A DNA stretch of 64,000 nt from an uncultured Spirochaetaceae bacterium (GTDB lineage Bacteria; Spirochaetota; Spirochaetia; Sphaerochaetales; Sphaerochaetaceae). The position numbers were made by a program, and so were the translations under genes. Location: assembly GCA_944392965.1 (NCBI GenBank), contig CALXYM010000001.1, positions 62,001 to 126,000 on the forward strand. The letters are read 5' to 3'. The notes beneath the pieces were generated by a model. That model searched no databases. It was given only the letters and a program-made list of their open reading frames with translations, and had not been told where the DNA came from. Below, in pieces: positions 42,840 to 51,222 of this stretch; the first letter of the stretch is position 1, and every line of letters begins with the position of its first letter.

Positions 42840-43859
42840 ATGAAGAAGACAGTGACGATCAAGGATGTTGCACGACATGCCGGCCTCTCTGTGGGGACAG
42901 TTTCCATGGCATTGAACAATAGCTCCAGGATCGCTGATGAAACCAAGGAAGCGGTAAGAAAAGCAGTAACGGAGTTGGGGTATAGGGCAAATCCGTTTGG
43001 ACGTTTTCTTTCTACGAATACATCCCTCTCCATAGGATGTCTTGTTCCCGATCTTACAAATCCGTTTTACGGACAGCTTCTTGAATCTATCCAGGGGGAA
43101 GTAGAGAAAAAGGGATACTCGCTTCTCATCGGATTGACGAATGAGAAAAGCAATACGGAGAACAAGCTGATAAACAAGTTCATAGATCAGGGAGTCGACG
43201 GTATCATGATGGTTCCTTCAACGGATACGAAACGCGATCTCCGGGTCATCGAAAAACTATTGTCCGACAGGTTTCCTCTCTCCTTCATTTCTTCGAATTA
43301 TTCGGAGTTCCCGGTCAATACCGTAATGTCGGATTTGCGGACAGGATCATATATGATGGCCAAGCATCTCATATCGATAGGGCAGAAAAAGATAGTTCTG
43401 GTTTCCGGCAACAAGGAATTCGTGCAGTTCGATGAACGGATAAAGGGATACGAGGATGCTTACAGCGAAGCCGCCATGGATTTCGATCGATCTTGGATCA
43501 TTGAGTCGGATGTCGTTACATACCAGGGCGGATACAATGCAGTTCAAGGAGTGTACGAAGAGAAAAAACCCGATGCGATAATGGCTATCAATGATGTAAT
43601 GGCCATGGGAATCATCGGGCAGTTGAAGGCAAATGGCATAAGGGTGCCTTTTGATGTGTCTGTCGCCGGTTATGACGATCTGACCATTTCGGCCATCCAG
43701 GAAACTCCGTTGTCTACCGTGAAGCAGAATTTCGCTGCCATGGGAAGTGAAGCTGTGTCCATGCTTTTCCGTCTGATTAAGGGAGGAGAGCCTGAAGGCG
43801 TGGTGAGGATTCCTGTCGAACTGATTTTGAGGAAATCGACAGAGGAAACAATCCTGTAA
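42840..43859 (+). CDS. LacI-family repressor of the island sugar operon
   Basis: The 339-residue protein has the LacI HTH (VTIKDVARHAGLSVGTVSMA), hinge helix NPFGRFLSTNT and effector domain (IGCLVPDLTNPFYGQLLESI, DGIMMVPS, KIVLVSGN, DAIMAINDVMAMG, VAGYDDLTISA). Its operator copies lie in its own promoter and between it and the epimerase gene, so it represses both. It is the first gene of the LacI-AGE-RbsABC unit. Codon choice (many TTG/CTG leucines) differs from the flanking chromosome. Confidence 0.93.
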   Translation: MKKTVTIKDVARHAGLSVGTVSMALNNSSRIADETKEAVRKAVTELGYRANPFGRFLSTNTSLSIGCLVPDLTNPFYGQLLESIQGEVEKKGYSLLIGLTNEKSNTENKLINKFIDQGVDGIMMVPSTDTKRDLRVIEKLLSDRFPLSFISSNYSEFPVNTVMSDLRTGSYMMAKHLISIGQKKIVLVSGNKEFVQFDERIKGYEDAYSEAAMDFDRSWIIESDVVTYQGGYNAVQGVYEEKKPDAIMAINDVMAMGIIGQLKANGIRVPFDVSVAGYDDLTISAIQETPLSTVKQNFAAMGSEAVSMLFRLIKGGEPEGVVRIPVELILRKSTEETIL

Positions 43860-43872
43860 AAAATTTCTGCAA

Positions 43873-43892
43873 TTGTTGAAACGGTTCAAAAA
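43873..43892 (+). promoter_or_regulatory. LacI operator O2 between repressor and epimerase genes
   Basis: TTGTTGAAACGGTTCAAAAA repeats operator O1 in 18 of 20 positions, 1,065 bases downstream. It may allow looping or an internal control point; no clear -10 is visible between it and the next ATG. Confidence 0.75.
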
Positions 43893-43905
43893 TAGGAGGA
43901 AGTAT

Positions 43906-45174
43906 ATGAATTACGGAAAACTTAAGGATGAAATGCTTGGAACATTGCGAGATTATATAATCCCGTTCTGGTTGGATAGATCCGTGGACTCGGAATATGG
44001 CGGGTACCTGACATGCTTCGATGAGAAAGGAAAATTCGACGGCAATGGTATAAAGAATGTCGTGACGCAGTGCCGAATGATCTGGGGATTCTCCTCCCTG
44101 TTGCCTTATGCGAAAACGGAAGACAGAAAGCGCATGGAGGAGGCTGCGAAGCAGGGTGTCGACTTTCTGTTGGAAAAGTTCTGGGATTCCGAATTCGGAG
44201 GGGTATATTGGCTTCTGGAAAGGAATGGCCAGGTAAAGGATCCTGCCAAACTGACATACGGGGAGGGCTTTGCGATCTATGCTCTTGCCCAATATTACCT
44301 GACATATCATGACACGCGCGCTCTGGAATATGCTGAAAAGATATTCGATTTGCTTCAGGTGTATGTTGCCGATACTGAGAACGGAGGGTACTTCGAGAAT
44401 ATCGAAAGAGACTGGACGCTTTCTCCTGCAGGGGCATACGCAGGGGATAGGAAGAGTCTGGATATCCATATGCATCTGTTGGAAGCTTTCTCTGTTCTGG
44501 CCAAGGCTTCCGGCAAGGAAATCCATAAAAGAAAGTTGAAGGAAGTATATGGAATCATTTCAGAGCATATGGTGAATCATGAGATCGGATATGGCTTCAA
44601 CCAGTTCGATGTAAAGTTCAATAAGATTCCTGCCATTGCGATTCTTCGTACATGGAATGCTGAAAGGGAAAGCAACGAGAAGATTGCGAATCCTGAAGAT
44701 ACGACGAGCTATGGCCACAATGTAGAGTTGAGCTGGCTGGCTGATTTTGCTTTGAAGGTCATAGGAAGTCGCACGGAAGAGGATTCTGCCCTCCTGCTTA
44801 GGTTGTTGGATCACGCATTGAGACATGGCTATGACTATGAACATGGCGGAATATACCGTGATGGAATCGCCGATGGTCCCGCTCTTGTGTTGGATAAAGA
44901 GTGGTGGCAGAACTTTGAATCTATGACAGGTTTCCTGAATGGATACCTTCTTTCCGGCAACGAAAAATATTTTGACGCATATGCCAAGCTTTGGGATTTC
45001 GTAAAGACGAGATTCATGAATTATGAGGTAGGGGAATCCCGTCAGCTTCTGGACAAGGAAGGAAATGTGATCGTAGGAAACATCGGAAATCCTTGGAAGG
45101 GTATATATCATACTGGAAGAGCTTTTGCCGAATGCATAAGCCGACTTGAATACTTGCAGAAGGAGGCGAAATGA
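43906..45174 (+). CDS. AGE-family sugar 2-epimerase (cellobiose 2-epimerase-like)
   Basis: The 422-residue protein belongs to the N-acylglucosamine/cellobiose 2-epimerase family, an (alpha/alpha)6 barrel that epimerises the C2 of a reducing sugar. Conserved blocks are YGGYLTCFDEKG, VTQCRMIWGFS, KSLDIHMHLLEAF, TTSYGHNVELSWL, KEWWQNFESMTGF and KGIYHTGRAFAE, containing the catalytic histidines. The start is ATG 43906 with AGGAGG. It precedes a Rbs-type importer, so it probably converts the imported sugar, for instance an epimeric disaccharide or mannose-type sugar. Exact substrate unknown. Confidence 0.87.
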   Translation: MNYGKLKDEMLGTLRDYIIPFWLDRSVDSEYGGYLTCFDEKGKFDGNGIKNVVTQCRMIWGFSSLLPYAKTEDRKRMEEAAKQGVDFLLEKFWDSEFGGVYWLLERNGQVKDPAKLTYGEGFAIYALAQYYLTYHDTRALEYAEKIFDLLQVYVADTENGGYFENIERDWTLSPAGAYAGDRKSLDIHMHLLEAFSVLAKASGKEIHKRKLKEVYGIISEHMVNHEIGYGFNQFDVKFNKIPAIAILRTWNAERESNEKIANPEDTTSYGHNVELSWLADFALKVIGSRTEEDSALLLRLLDHALRHGYDYEHGGIYRDGIADGPALVLDKEWWQNFESMTGFLNGYLLSGNEKYFDAYAKLWDFVKTRFMNYEVGESRQLLDKEGNVIVGNIGNPWKGIYHTGRAFAECISRLEYLQKEAK

Positions 45175-46679
45175 TAGGTCAGGAAATTGTAAGAATGGAA
45201 CATATCTCCAAGTCTTTTCCGGGAGTAAAGGCTTTGGATGATGTCTCTTTTTCCCTCCGAAGCGGGGAGGTCATGGCTCTTCTAGGAGAGAATGGGGCTG
45301 GAAAGAGTACCCTCATGAAGGTCCTTTCCGGAATATATGAGAAGGACGAAGGATCGATTTGGCTTTTTGGAGACAAGATGGATGTGTATTCGCAGAAGAT
45401 TGCCAGAGAAAAAGGAATTGCGATCATCCATCAGGAACTCAACATGTGCCAGCATCTGACTGTCAGTCAGAACATGTTTCTCATGCGGGAGCCGCTAAAG
45501 CATGGCCTGGTGGATCAGAAAAAGATGAATGAGGAAGCCAGTGCAATCCTTTCCTCTCTCGGTGTCGATATCTCTCCTACGGCGTTGACAGGAAGTTTGG
45601 CTGTCTCGAAGCAGCAGATGGTCGAGATTGCAAAAGCTCTGTCCATGAATGCCAAGGTCCTGATCATGGATGAGCCTACCAGTGCTCTGACGTCAAAGGA
45701 AATCGACGATCTGTTCAAGATCATAAGGGATCTCAAGGCCAAGGGATGCGGTATTGTGTACATTTCGCATCGCTTGGAAGAACTTAGGCACATTGTCGAT
45801 CGAGTTACCATAATGAGGGATGGCCACTTCATTAAAAGCGCGGATTTCAGCGAAATGTCGATGGAAGACATAATCACGGCTATGGTAGGCCGTGAAATCA
45901 AGGAGAAATACCCGCATATCGAGACACCTGTCGGCAAGGTGGTCTTCGAGGTGAAGAATCTGAATGCGGGGCATCAGGTCCGGAATGTGTCGTTTTCTGT
46001 GCGAGAAGGAGAGATCGTCGGAATTGCAGGACTTATGGGAGCAGGCAGGACCGAAACCACAAGAGCGATTTTCGGTGCAGATCCCAAAGATGGAGGAACG
46101 ATAATCCTCGACGGAAAGGAAGTTAAGATAAATTCTCCACGCGATGCGATAAAAGCCGGTATCGTCCTTGCTCCTGAAGACAGGAAGAAGGACGGCCTAT
46201 GTACCAAGTTGCCGGTAAGGTCCAACATATCCCTTCCAAATCTGGATTTGCTTTCCGACAGGTTTGGGCGAGTATTCAGGAAAAAGGAAGACGATATGAG
46301 TCACAAGTCCGTCAAGGATTTGAACATAAAACTTCCCAGCATCGATACTAACGCCCAGAATCTTTCTGGTGGCAATCAACAGAAAGTCGTTGTCGGCAAA
46401 TGGCTTGCTAGGGATGCCAGAATTGTCATATTCGATGAACCTACGAGGGGTATAGATGTTGCCGCAAAGGTAGAAATATACAACCTGATGAATACTTTGA
46501 AGGAACAGGGAATCGGAACACTGTTCGTTTCATCTGAGATGCCTGAGGTCCTAGGAGTATCCGATAGGATAATCGTCATGTGCGATGGACGAGTGACCGG
46601 AGAACTATCCCGGCAGGAAGCCACGCAGGAAAAAATCTTGAAACTTGCGACTCAGTTCGAAAGCAAAATGGAGGAATGA
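45171..46679 (+). CDS. Tandem sugar ABC ATPase (RbsA/MglA type)
   Basis: The 502-residue ATPase has Walker A GENGAGKSTLM, Q-loop IHQELNMCQHLTV, a degenerate first signature LAVSKQQM and LIMDEPTSALTSKE; domain 2 has GLMGAGRTETTRAI, LSGGNQQKVVVGKWLA and DEPTRGIDVAAK. The start overlaps the epimerase stop (ATGA). It energises the permease encoded next. Confidence 0.94.
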   Translation: MIGQEIVRMEHISKSFPGVKALDDVSFSLRSGEVMALLGENGAGKSTLMKVLSGIYEKDEGSIWLFGDKMDVYSQKIAREKGIAIIHQELNMCQHLTVSQNMFLMREPLKHGLVDQKKMNEEASAILSSLGVDISPTALTGSLAVSKQQMVEIAKALSMNAKVLIMDEPTSALTSKEIDDLFKIIRDLKAKGCGIVYISHRLEELRHIVDRVTIMRDGHFIKSADFSEMSMEDIITAMVGREIKEKYPHIETPVGKVVFEVKNLNAGHQVRNVSFSVREGEIVGIAGLMGAGRTETTRAIFGADPKDGGTIILDGKEVKINSPRDAIKAGIVLAPEDRKKDGLCTKLPVRSNISLPNLDLLSDRFGRVFRKKEDDMSHKSVKDLNIKLPSIDTNAQNLSGGNQQKVVVGKWLARDARIVIFDEPTRGIDVAAKVEIYNLMNTLKEQGIGTLFVSSEMPEVLGVSDRIIVMCDGRVTGELSRQEATQEKILKLATQFESKMEE

Positions 46680-47689
46680 TGGACAACAAGGAAAAGAATG
46701 GAGTGATGCATAGGTTGATATCACGTCCTGGAATGGGTCAGGTAATCACGGCTTTCATAGGTCTGATTGTACTTGTCTTGGTATTCGGTTTGATCAACCC
46801 GACGTTTTTTTCTCAGAGAAACATTAGTAATCTCCTGAGACAGATTGCACCTTTCATACTGATTGGAATAGGTCAGTCTTATGTCCTTATCACGGGAAAT
46901 ATAGATCTGTCCATCGGCTCGATAGTGGGCATGTCTACGATGCTGAGCGCAACCATGATGACGAAGAACGTCAATCCTTGGCTGGCAATGATACTGACAA
47001 TATTTGCTGCGCTTGCGGTCGGTGTGTTCAATGGATATCTCGTGGCCGGATTCAAACTTCCTCCGTTCATCGCCACATTGGGTACGATGACGATAGCTCG
47101 TGGCATAGCGCAGATTTCGAACGGGAACTACAATACAAATGCGATCGGGCCTGCGGCGGAAGGATTCAGGAATTTCTTCTATTATGGAAAGACGCTTGGC
47201 CTGTACAATGCCATCTGGATAGCTATTGCGATATTCCTTGTATTCAACTTTTTCCTGGGACGGACCAGAAGCGGAAGGTACATATATGCGCTAGGGTCCA
47301 ATCCGGAGGCTGCAAGATTGTCCGGCGTGAATGTTGTCAAGACTACCGTCATTGTCTATACGGTATCGGCATTCTGCGCATCCATTGTCGGCTTGACACA
47401 GTGTGCAAGTGCTGGAATGGGCGCAATGGATGCAGGTAATTCCTATGAAATGTATGCTGTCGCTGCTTCCGTCATCGGCGGTGTCTCCACATTGGGAGGC
47501 CAGGGAATATTGCTTGGAACGGTCGTCGGTGCCTCGATCTGGGCTGTTCTTCAGAATGGGCTGCAGTTCGCAGGTGCTCCGGTCGCGATTAGAAACATTG
47601 TCATCGGTCTGATCGTCATTGTTTCCGTTCTGCTTGACATCATTGTCAGAACCGGCAAGGCAAAGACCTTTCGGAAAAAAGCGAAATAA
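46679..47689 (+). CDS. Sugar ABC permease (RbsC type)
   Basis: The 336-residue protein has about ten membrane segments. Typical phrases are GQSYVLITGNIDLSIGSIVG, LPPFIATLGTMTIARGIAQI, ALGSNPEAARLSGVNV and GGVSTLGGQGILLGTVVGA. The start may be ATG 46676 or 46679; the second has the better spacing to GGAGG and overlaps the ATPase stop. One permease gene implies a homodimer as in RbsC. Confidence 0.94.
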   Translation: MDNKEKNGVMHRLISRPGMGQVITAFIGLIVLVLVFGLINPTFFSQRNISNLLRQIAPFILIGIGQSYVLITGNIDLSIGSIVGMSTMLSATMMTKNVNPWLAMILTIFAALAVGVFNGYLVAGFKLPPFIATLGTMTIARGIAQISNGNYNTNAIGPAAEGFRNFFYYGKTLGLYNAIWIAIAIFLVFNFFLGRTRSGRYIYALGSNPEAARLSGVNVVKTTVIVYTVSAFCASIVGLTQCASAGMGAMDAGNSYEMYAVAASVIGGVSTLGGQGILLGTVVGASIWAVLQNGLQFAGAPVAIRNIVIGLIVIVSVLLDIIVRTGKAKTFRKKAK

Positions 47690-47708
47690 TGCATTGCCTA
47701 GCGATGCA
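47690..47708 (+). terminator. Intercistronic hairpin before the sugar-binding protein gene
   Basis: TGCATTGC, loop CTA, GCGATGCA (one wobble pair), then AAAAAAATAAAGGAG. In this operon the binding-protein gene comes last, so the hairpin may protect its mRNA 5' end after processing rather than terminate. Confidence 0.5.
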
Positions 47709-47729
47709 AAAAAATAAAGGAGAAAAAAT

Positions 47730-48656
47730 ATGAAGAGAAGACTATTAGTTTGCTTGCTAGTAGCTTTGGTTGCAGTCATGGCTGCATTCGCACAGGGGCA
47801 AAAAGAGACCTCCGACAACTACAAGGTATTCCTCATCTCCATGGACCAGATGGACCAGCATTGGGTCAAGGTTGATGAAGGAGCACGTGCAGCTGCCGAA
47901 GAGCTCGGAAATATTGATTATACCTGGAGCGCACCGGATGTCAAGGACGATGCCAAGCAGATAGAGTGTGTGAACAACGCAGTCGCTGCTGGTGCGGACT
48001 GCATTCTTGTCGCACCAAACGGACCTGATGCAATCACAGCCTCCTTGAAGGAAGCCGTGGACGCCGGAGTCAAGATTGTCTACGTCGATTCTGCGGCCAA
48101 CTTCCCTGGTGAGAGACTTCTTGCAACGGACAACAGAGCAGGTGGTCGTCAGGTTGGAGAGACTCTGCTTGCCGAACTTACAGAAAGAGGAATCACCAGC
48201 GGCATGATCGGCATAATCGGTGTCAATGCGGCTACGGAAAGCTGCAACGAGCGTGAGTTCGGTTTCCGCGATGCATTTGAGGGAACTGATTTCACACTTC
48301 TTGAGACTCAGTACTGCCAGGGAGATGCCGCAACGGCAAAGGATATGGCAGCGAACTTCATTGCCCAGGGCTGTGTAGCTGTCTATGGCGCCAATGAAGG
48401 CTCGACGGTCGGTGTTGGAAATGCTGTCATGGAAGCAGGATCCGATGTGATCGGTTGTGGTTCCGATGCTTCCGACATGAATCTTTCTCTCGTAAGAAGT
48501 GGCGCCCTGCTTTGCATCATGGGGCAGAATCCATATGCTATGGGATACGAAGGAATGTATTCCGCAGTCGATGTTCTCAATGGAAAGAAACTTGATCCTT
48601 ACTATGTCGATACTGGTGTAGAGATCATCACGCTTGACAATATCGACGATGTATAA
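47730..48656 (+). CDS. Periplasmic sugar-binding protein (RbsB type)
   Basis: The 308-residue protein has a signal peptide ending AAFA-QGQKETSDN with no lipobox cysteine. The mature fold is PBP type 1: FLISMDQMDQHWVKVDEGA, CILVAPNGPDAI, KIVYVDSAANFPGE, AVYGANEGSTVGVG, VIGCGSDAS and YAMGYEGMYSAVDVLNGKK. It closes the island operon and a terminator follows. The sugar is not determined. Confidence 0.93.
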   Translation: MKRRLLVCLLVALVAVMAAFAQGQKETSDNYKVFLISMDQMDQHWVKVDEGARAAAEELGNIDYTWSAPDVKDDAKQIECVNNAVAAGADCILVAPNGPDAITASLKEAVDAGVKIVYVDSAANFPGERLLATDNRAGGRQVGETLLAELTERGITSGMIGIIGVNAATESCNEREFGFRDAFEGTDFTLLETQYCQGDAATAKDMAANFIAQGCVAVYGANEGSTVGVGNAVMEAGSDVIGCGSDASDMNLSLVRSGALLCIMGQNPYAMGYEGMYSAVDVLNGKKLDPYYVDTGVEIITLDNIDDV

Positions 48657-48680
48657 GTATAGTTCCTGTTGAGGACTCTT

Positions 48681-48706
48681 AGCCGTTTACCTTGAGGTAA
48701 GCGGCT
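48681..48706 (+). terminator. Terminator of the island sugar operon
   Basis: AGCCGTTTACC (48681-48691), TTGA loop, GGTAAGCGGCT (48696-48706), 11 pairs with one wobble, then GTTTTTTTC. Confidence 0.9.
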
Positions 48707-48997
48707 GTTTTTTTCGATGCCTGACGAGTTGGTCTTTCCTTGGGGCTGGCTATTTCAATGCTATCAGAAACTGCAGAAATAGGTAGTTATCTCAATTCGC
48801 GATATGTCCGCATGCTGATGATCTTTACAAATCTGTTTCTATCCGATTTTTTACCAGGAGCGGGTCAAAGCATTTCGATTATCTGATTTCCCTGTAGCAT
48901 GACGATTTGATTGGTAAGGACAGGCTCAGAGCATCCTTTTGGAGGTGTTCGACAAATTCGGACTTTTGAGAAAGAAAGGCATCTGGCAGCCTGATGT
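48707..48997. other. Gene-free stretch in the island
   Basis: No ORF of note on either strand and no clear repeat. It may hold decayed mobile sequence. Confidence 0.3.
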
Positions 48998-49084
48998 TTA
49001 GATTTTGTTTTCAGCCGACAGTTTGTTATACCATTTCTTCATCGATGGAAACACCTCGGAATCTGTTCCGATGAGCATGAGTCC

Positions 49085-49276
49085 TTAATACATGCAGTTG
49101 TAAAAGATTTCATTGCCCTCAAAGACATGTATGCCCGGTTCCTCCGGGCAGTCTATCATCTGTCCCAGCCTGTTGTCGAAGGCTTTTTTGACGGCCTTTG
49201 ATAGAACCTCGATCTTTTCGGAATCCAGGCCATCCTGAAATCTGATTGTCAAAGTATATTCGAATGTCTTACCCAT
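49085..49276 (-). CDS. Small protein of unknown function, perhaps truncated by an in-frame TAA
   Basis: From ATG 49276 the frame encodes 63 residues with an alternating strand-helix pattern (MGKTFEYTLTIRFQDGLDSE, KIEVLSKAVKKAFDNR, GIHVFEGNEIFYNCMY). Directly after the TAA (49087-49085) the same frame stays open for 28 more codons (GLMLIGTDSEVFPSMKKWYN...) to TAA at 48998, so the gene may originally have been about 92 residues. There is no RBS before 49276; TTGACC lies upstream as a possible -35. I do not recognise a family. Confidence 0.45.
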   Translation of the reverse strand: MGKTFEYTLTIRFQDGLDSEKIEVLSKAVKKAFDNRLGQMIDCPEEPGIHVFEGNEIFYNCMY

Positions 49277-49598
49277 TTTTTTAATCAAATCTTAAACCCA
49301 ATAACTTTGGTATGGTCAATTGTTTTACATTGTCGATGCTTATACAAGCGCTAAGCTCACACAATCATTCCCGTCCTTCCTATCCTTTTTCAGAAAAAAA
49401 CAGTGACGGCGCTGATTATATAGGATAGATTGCAATCATGGCCAGATTCGGTGAACACTGTCGATTGGTCTACCTATATGGTGGCGTACGTATCTGTACC
49501 TCCGTGGGAAACCGGTTATGTTTTGTGATAATCATCACCGCGGGGGAATTGTTTTCTTGCATTTCGGACGAATGCTTCTGTTTTATGACTGTTATTGC
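49277..49598. other. Stretch between small gene and second TnpB gene
   Basis: No gene. A small hairpin GTGAT-AATC-ATCAC (49525-49538) lies before the tnpB frame and may be part of the element's left end. Confidence 0.35.
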
Positions 49599-50855
49599 AT
49601 GTGGTTGGTTAGACAGACAAACGTGAAGCTTGACCCTGCGAGGGAGATTGTTGTCGGGCATCTTTGCTATTCTGCGGCAAAAGTATAGAATGCCGCATTG
49701 TATGAGAGAATCAGGTTTCTCACCGGTCACGGTAAGATCGCTCCGGATCTTCACTCCCAGACAATCAGCTTGCAGAGTAATATATTTTTCCTTCAGTTGG
49801 GGATGGATATCGCAATTGAGGTTCTCAAGAAGGTGGAATGGGCATGGAAGAGCTATTTGGCGAGAAAGAAAATCAATGAAAATGAAGCAAGACTTCCAAG
49901 GTATAAAGGTGATGACTTTATCTGTGTGATTCCGAAGAGCTGTTATTCATGCAAAGGGAATACGGTCATTGTGGCCTTGAGTCAGGTTCTGAAAAATCAT
50001 ATGAAAAAAAGATTCAATATCGATGTCTCTTCTTTGATATTGGAAAACAACGTTTTCCCGGAGACTGAAAATATTGCACATGTCGAACTGCATGCTCCTT
50101 TGTCCGGTGCATGCAGAGTCGACCTGCTTTATAGAAAAAATGAGGAACCGGTTAGACCAGACAACGAAAGATATCTTGCAATCGATCTTGGGATCAGGAA
50201 TCCTGTCACAATGTGTTCGCCATCTACCGACGAGGTATTGATTCTCGGAAGAGAATGGCTTGAGTGTTCGCAGTATTTTGCAAAGCAGATAGCAAGATAT
50301 CAGATCTTGGATAAAAACAAGGATGATGGCAGACGTTTCAATTCCAAAAAGGTTGCATGGCTTTATGAAAAGAGGAACAACAAGATAAAAGAGATACTTA
50401 ATATCGTTACGCGTTATATTGTTTCGTATGCCCTTGATAATTCGATAAATACCGTGATTGTCGGAAACCTCAACGGTATAAGAATAAACAACGACAAAGG
50501 AAAGAGGATAAACCAGATGATCCATTCTTTTCCATACGACCGTTTTTATAAGATGCTCGGATACAAGCTCAAGATGATGGGAGTGCAGCTTGTGATGATC
50601 GATGAATCCTTCACCAGCCAATGCTCCCCGTATTCAAAGGCGATAGACAAGGAGCATGCGGAAAAGGAAAGACGAATTAAAAGAGGGCTGTATCAGGATC
50701 ATTCTGGAGCGAACTTCAATGCGGATGCGGTAGGGGCGTGGAATATATATCGGAAGTATGTTTTGCAGAAAGGAGGTTTTGTCGATTATCAGGATTTGAG
50801 CATGCTCTCACATCCAAAAGTGATACATTTTCCTGTAATTCCAGGAAAATGTTGA
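49599..50855 (+). pseudogene. TnpB-like gene with an amber codon and no zinc ribbon
   Basis: The frame opens at ATG 49599 (MWLVRQTNVKLDPAREIVVG), meets TAG at 49686-49688 in HLCYSAAKV-stop-NAALYERI, then runs 389 codons to 50855. The TAG stands where relatives have Trp (AKLWN-like), so it is one base from TGG. RuvC-like blocks: LAIDLGIRNPVT with Asp, IVGNLNGIR where the usual acid is Asn, IDESFTSQCSP and FNADAVGAWNI. The CxxC pairs of the zinc ribbon are missing. It resembles the TnpB subgroup that lacks the ribbon. No TnpA is present. Confidence 0.75.
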
Positions 50856-50961
50856 AGGTAACTGCTATCAGCAGTAGAGGCGTCAACGGCATGCCATATA
50901 CCGATAGGTATAGAAGCAAGACATTGCCATCTTATCTATGCTAGCTATGGTAAGTCTTGGC

Positions 50962-50989
50962 AATGGCATTAGCAGCCGCTAATGCCATT
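50962..50989 (+). repeat. Long perfect hairpin at the right end of the second TnpB element
   Basis: AATGGCATTAGC, loop AGCC, GCTAATGCCATT: 12 perfect pairs, followed by CAGTTCATTGAATTG. Position about 107 bases after tnpB fits a right-end/omega-RNA scaffold hairpin. Confidence 0.6.
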
Positions 50990-51047
50990 CAGTTCATTGA
51001 ATTGAGAAGTCTTTATTGTAAATGCTGGTGGATTGTCGTACATTTCC

Positions 51048-51067
51048 GGCATTCAATAGGTAGTCGG
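51048..51067 (+). repeat. Inverted copy of the tRNA-Ala anticodon-to-T-arm segment
   Basis: GGCATTCAATAGGTAGTCGG on the plus strand is identical to 20 bases of the tRNA-Ala gene, which lies on the minus strand (51146-51127). The two copies therefore form an inverted repeat around the tRNA terminator. Confidence 0.85.
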
Positions 51068-51082
51068 AGTCAGAAGGCATAA

Positions 51083-51107
51083 AAAAAGTCCTGGACCAGG
51101 ACTTTTT
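51083..51107 (-). terminator. Terminator of the tRNA-Ala gene
   Basis: AAAAAGTCCTGG-A-CCAGGACTTTTT, a 12-base palindrome directly at the tRNA 3' end, with a T-run on the minus strand. Confidence 0.9.
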
Positions 51108-51180
51108 GGAGCTGATCGGGATCGAACCGACTACCTATTGAATGCCATTCAATCGCTCTAGCCAGGTGAGCTACAGCCCC
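51107..51180 (-). tRNA. tRNA-Ala (anticodon GGC)
   Basis: The 74-base minus-strand sequence folds as a tRNA: acceptor GGGGCTG/CAGCTCC with one G-T pair, D stem GCTC/GAGC, anticodon stem ATTGA/TCAAT with loop ATGGCAT (anticodon GGC), T stem GTCGG/CCGAT with loop TTCGATC, discriminator A. CCA is not encoded. The 3' half is duplicated at 42165 and 40187, which marks it as an integration target. Confidence 0.93.
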
Positions 51181-51193
51181 GTTCAACTTCTGT

Positions 51194-51222
51194 AAAATAT
51201 CTTATTTTTTGAGAAATATCAA
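51194..51222 (-). promoter_or_regulatory. Promoter of the tRNA-Ala gene
   Basis: Minus strand: TTGATA (51222-51217), 17 bases, TATTTT (51199-51194), 13 bases before the tRNA 5' end. Confidence 0.6.

Noticed and set aside
40187-51107. Integrase or recombinase gene in the tRNA-linked islands
   Set aside because: No frame shows tyrosine- or serine-recombinase motifs; the repeats are reported without it.
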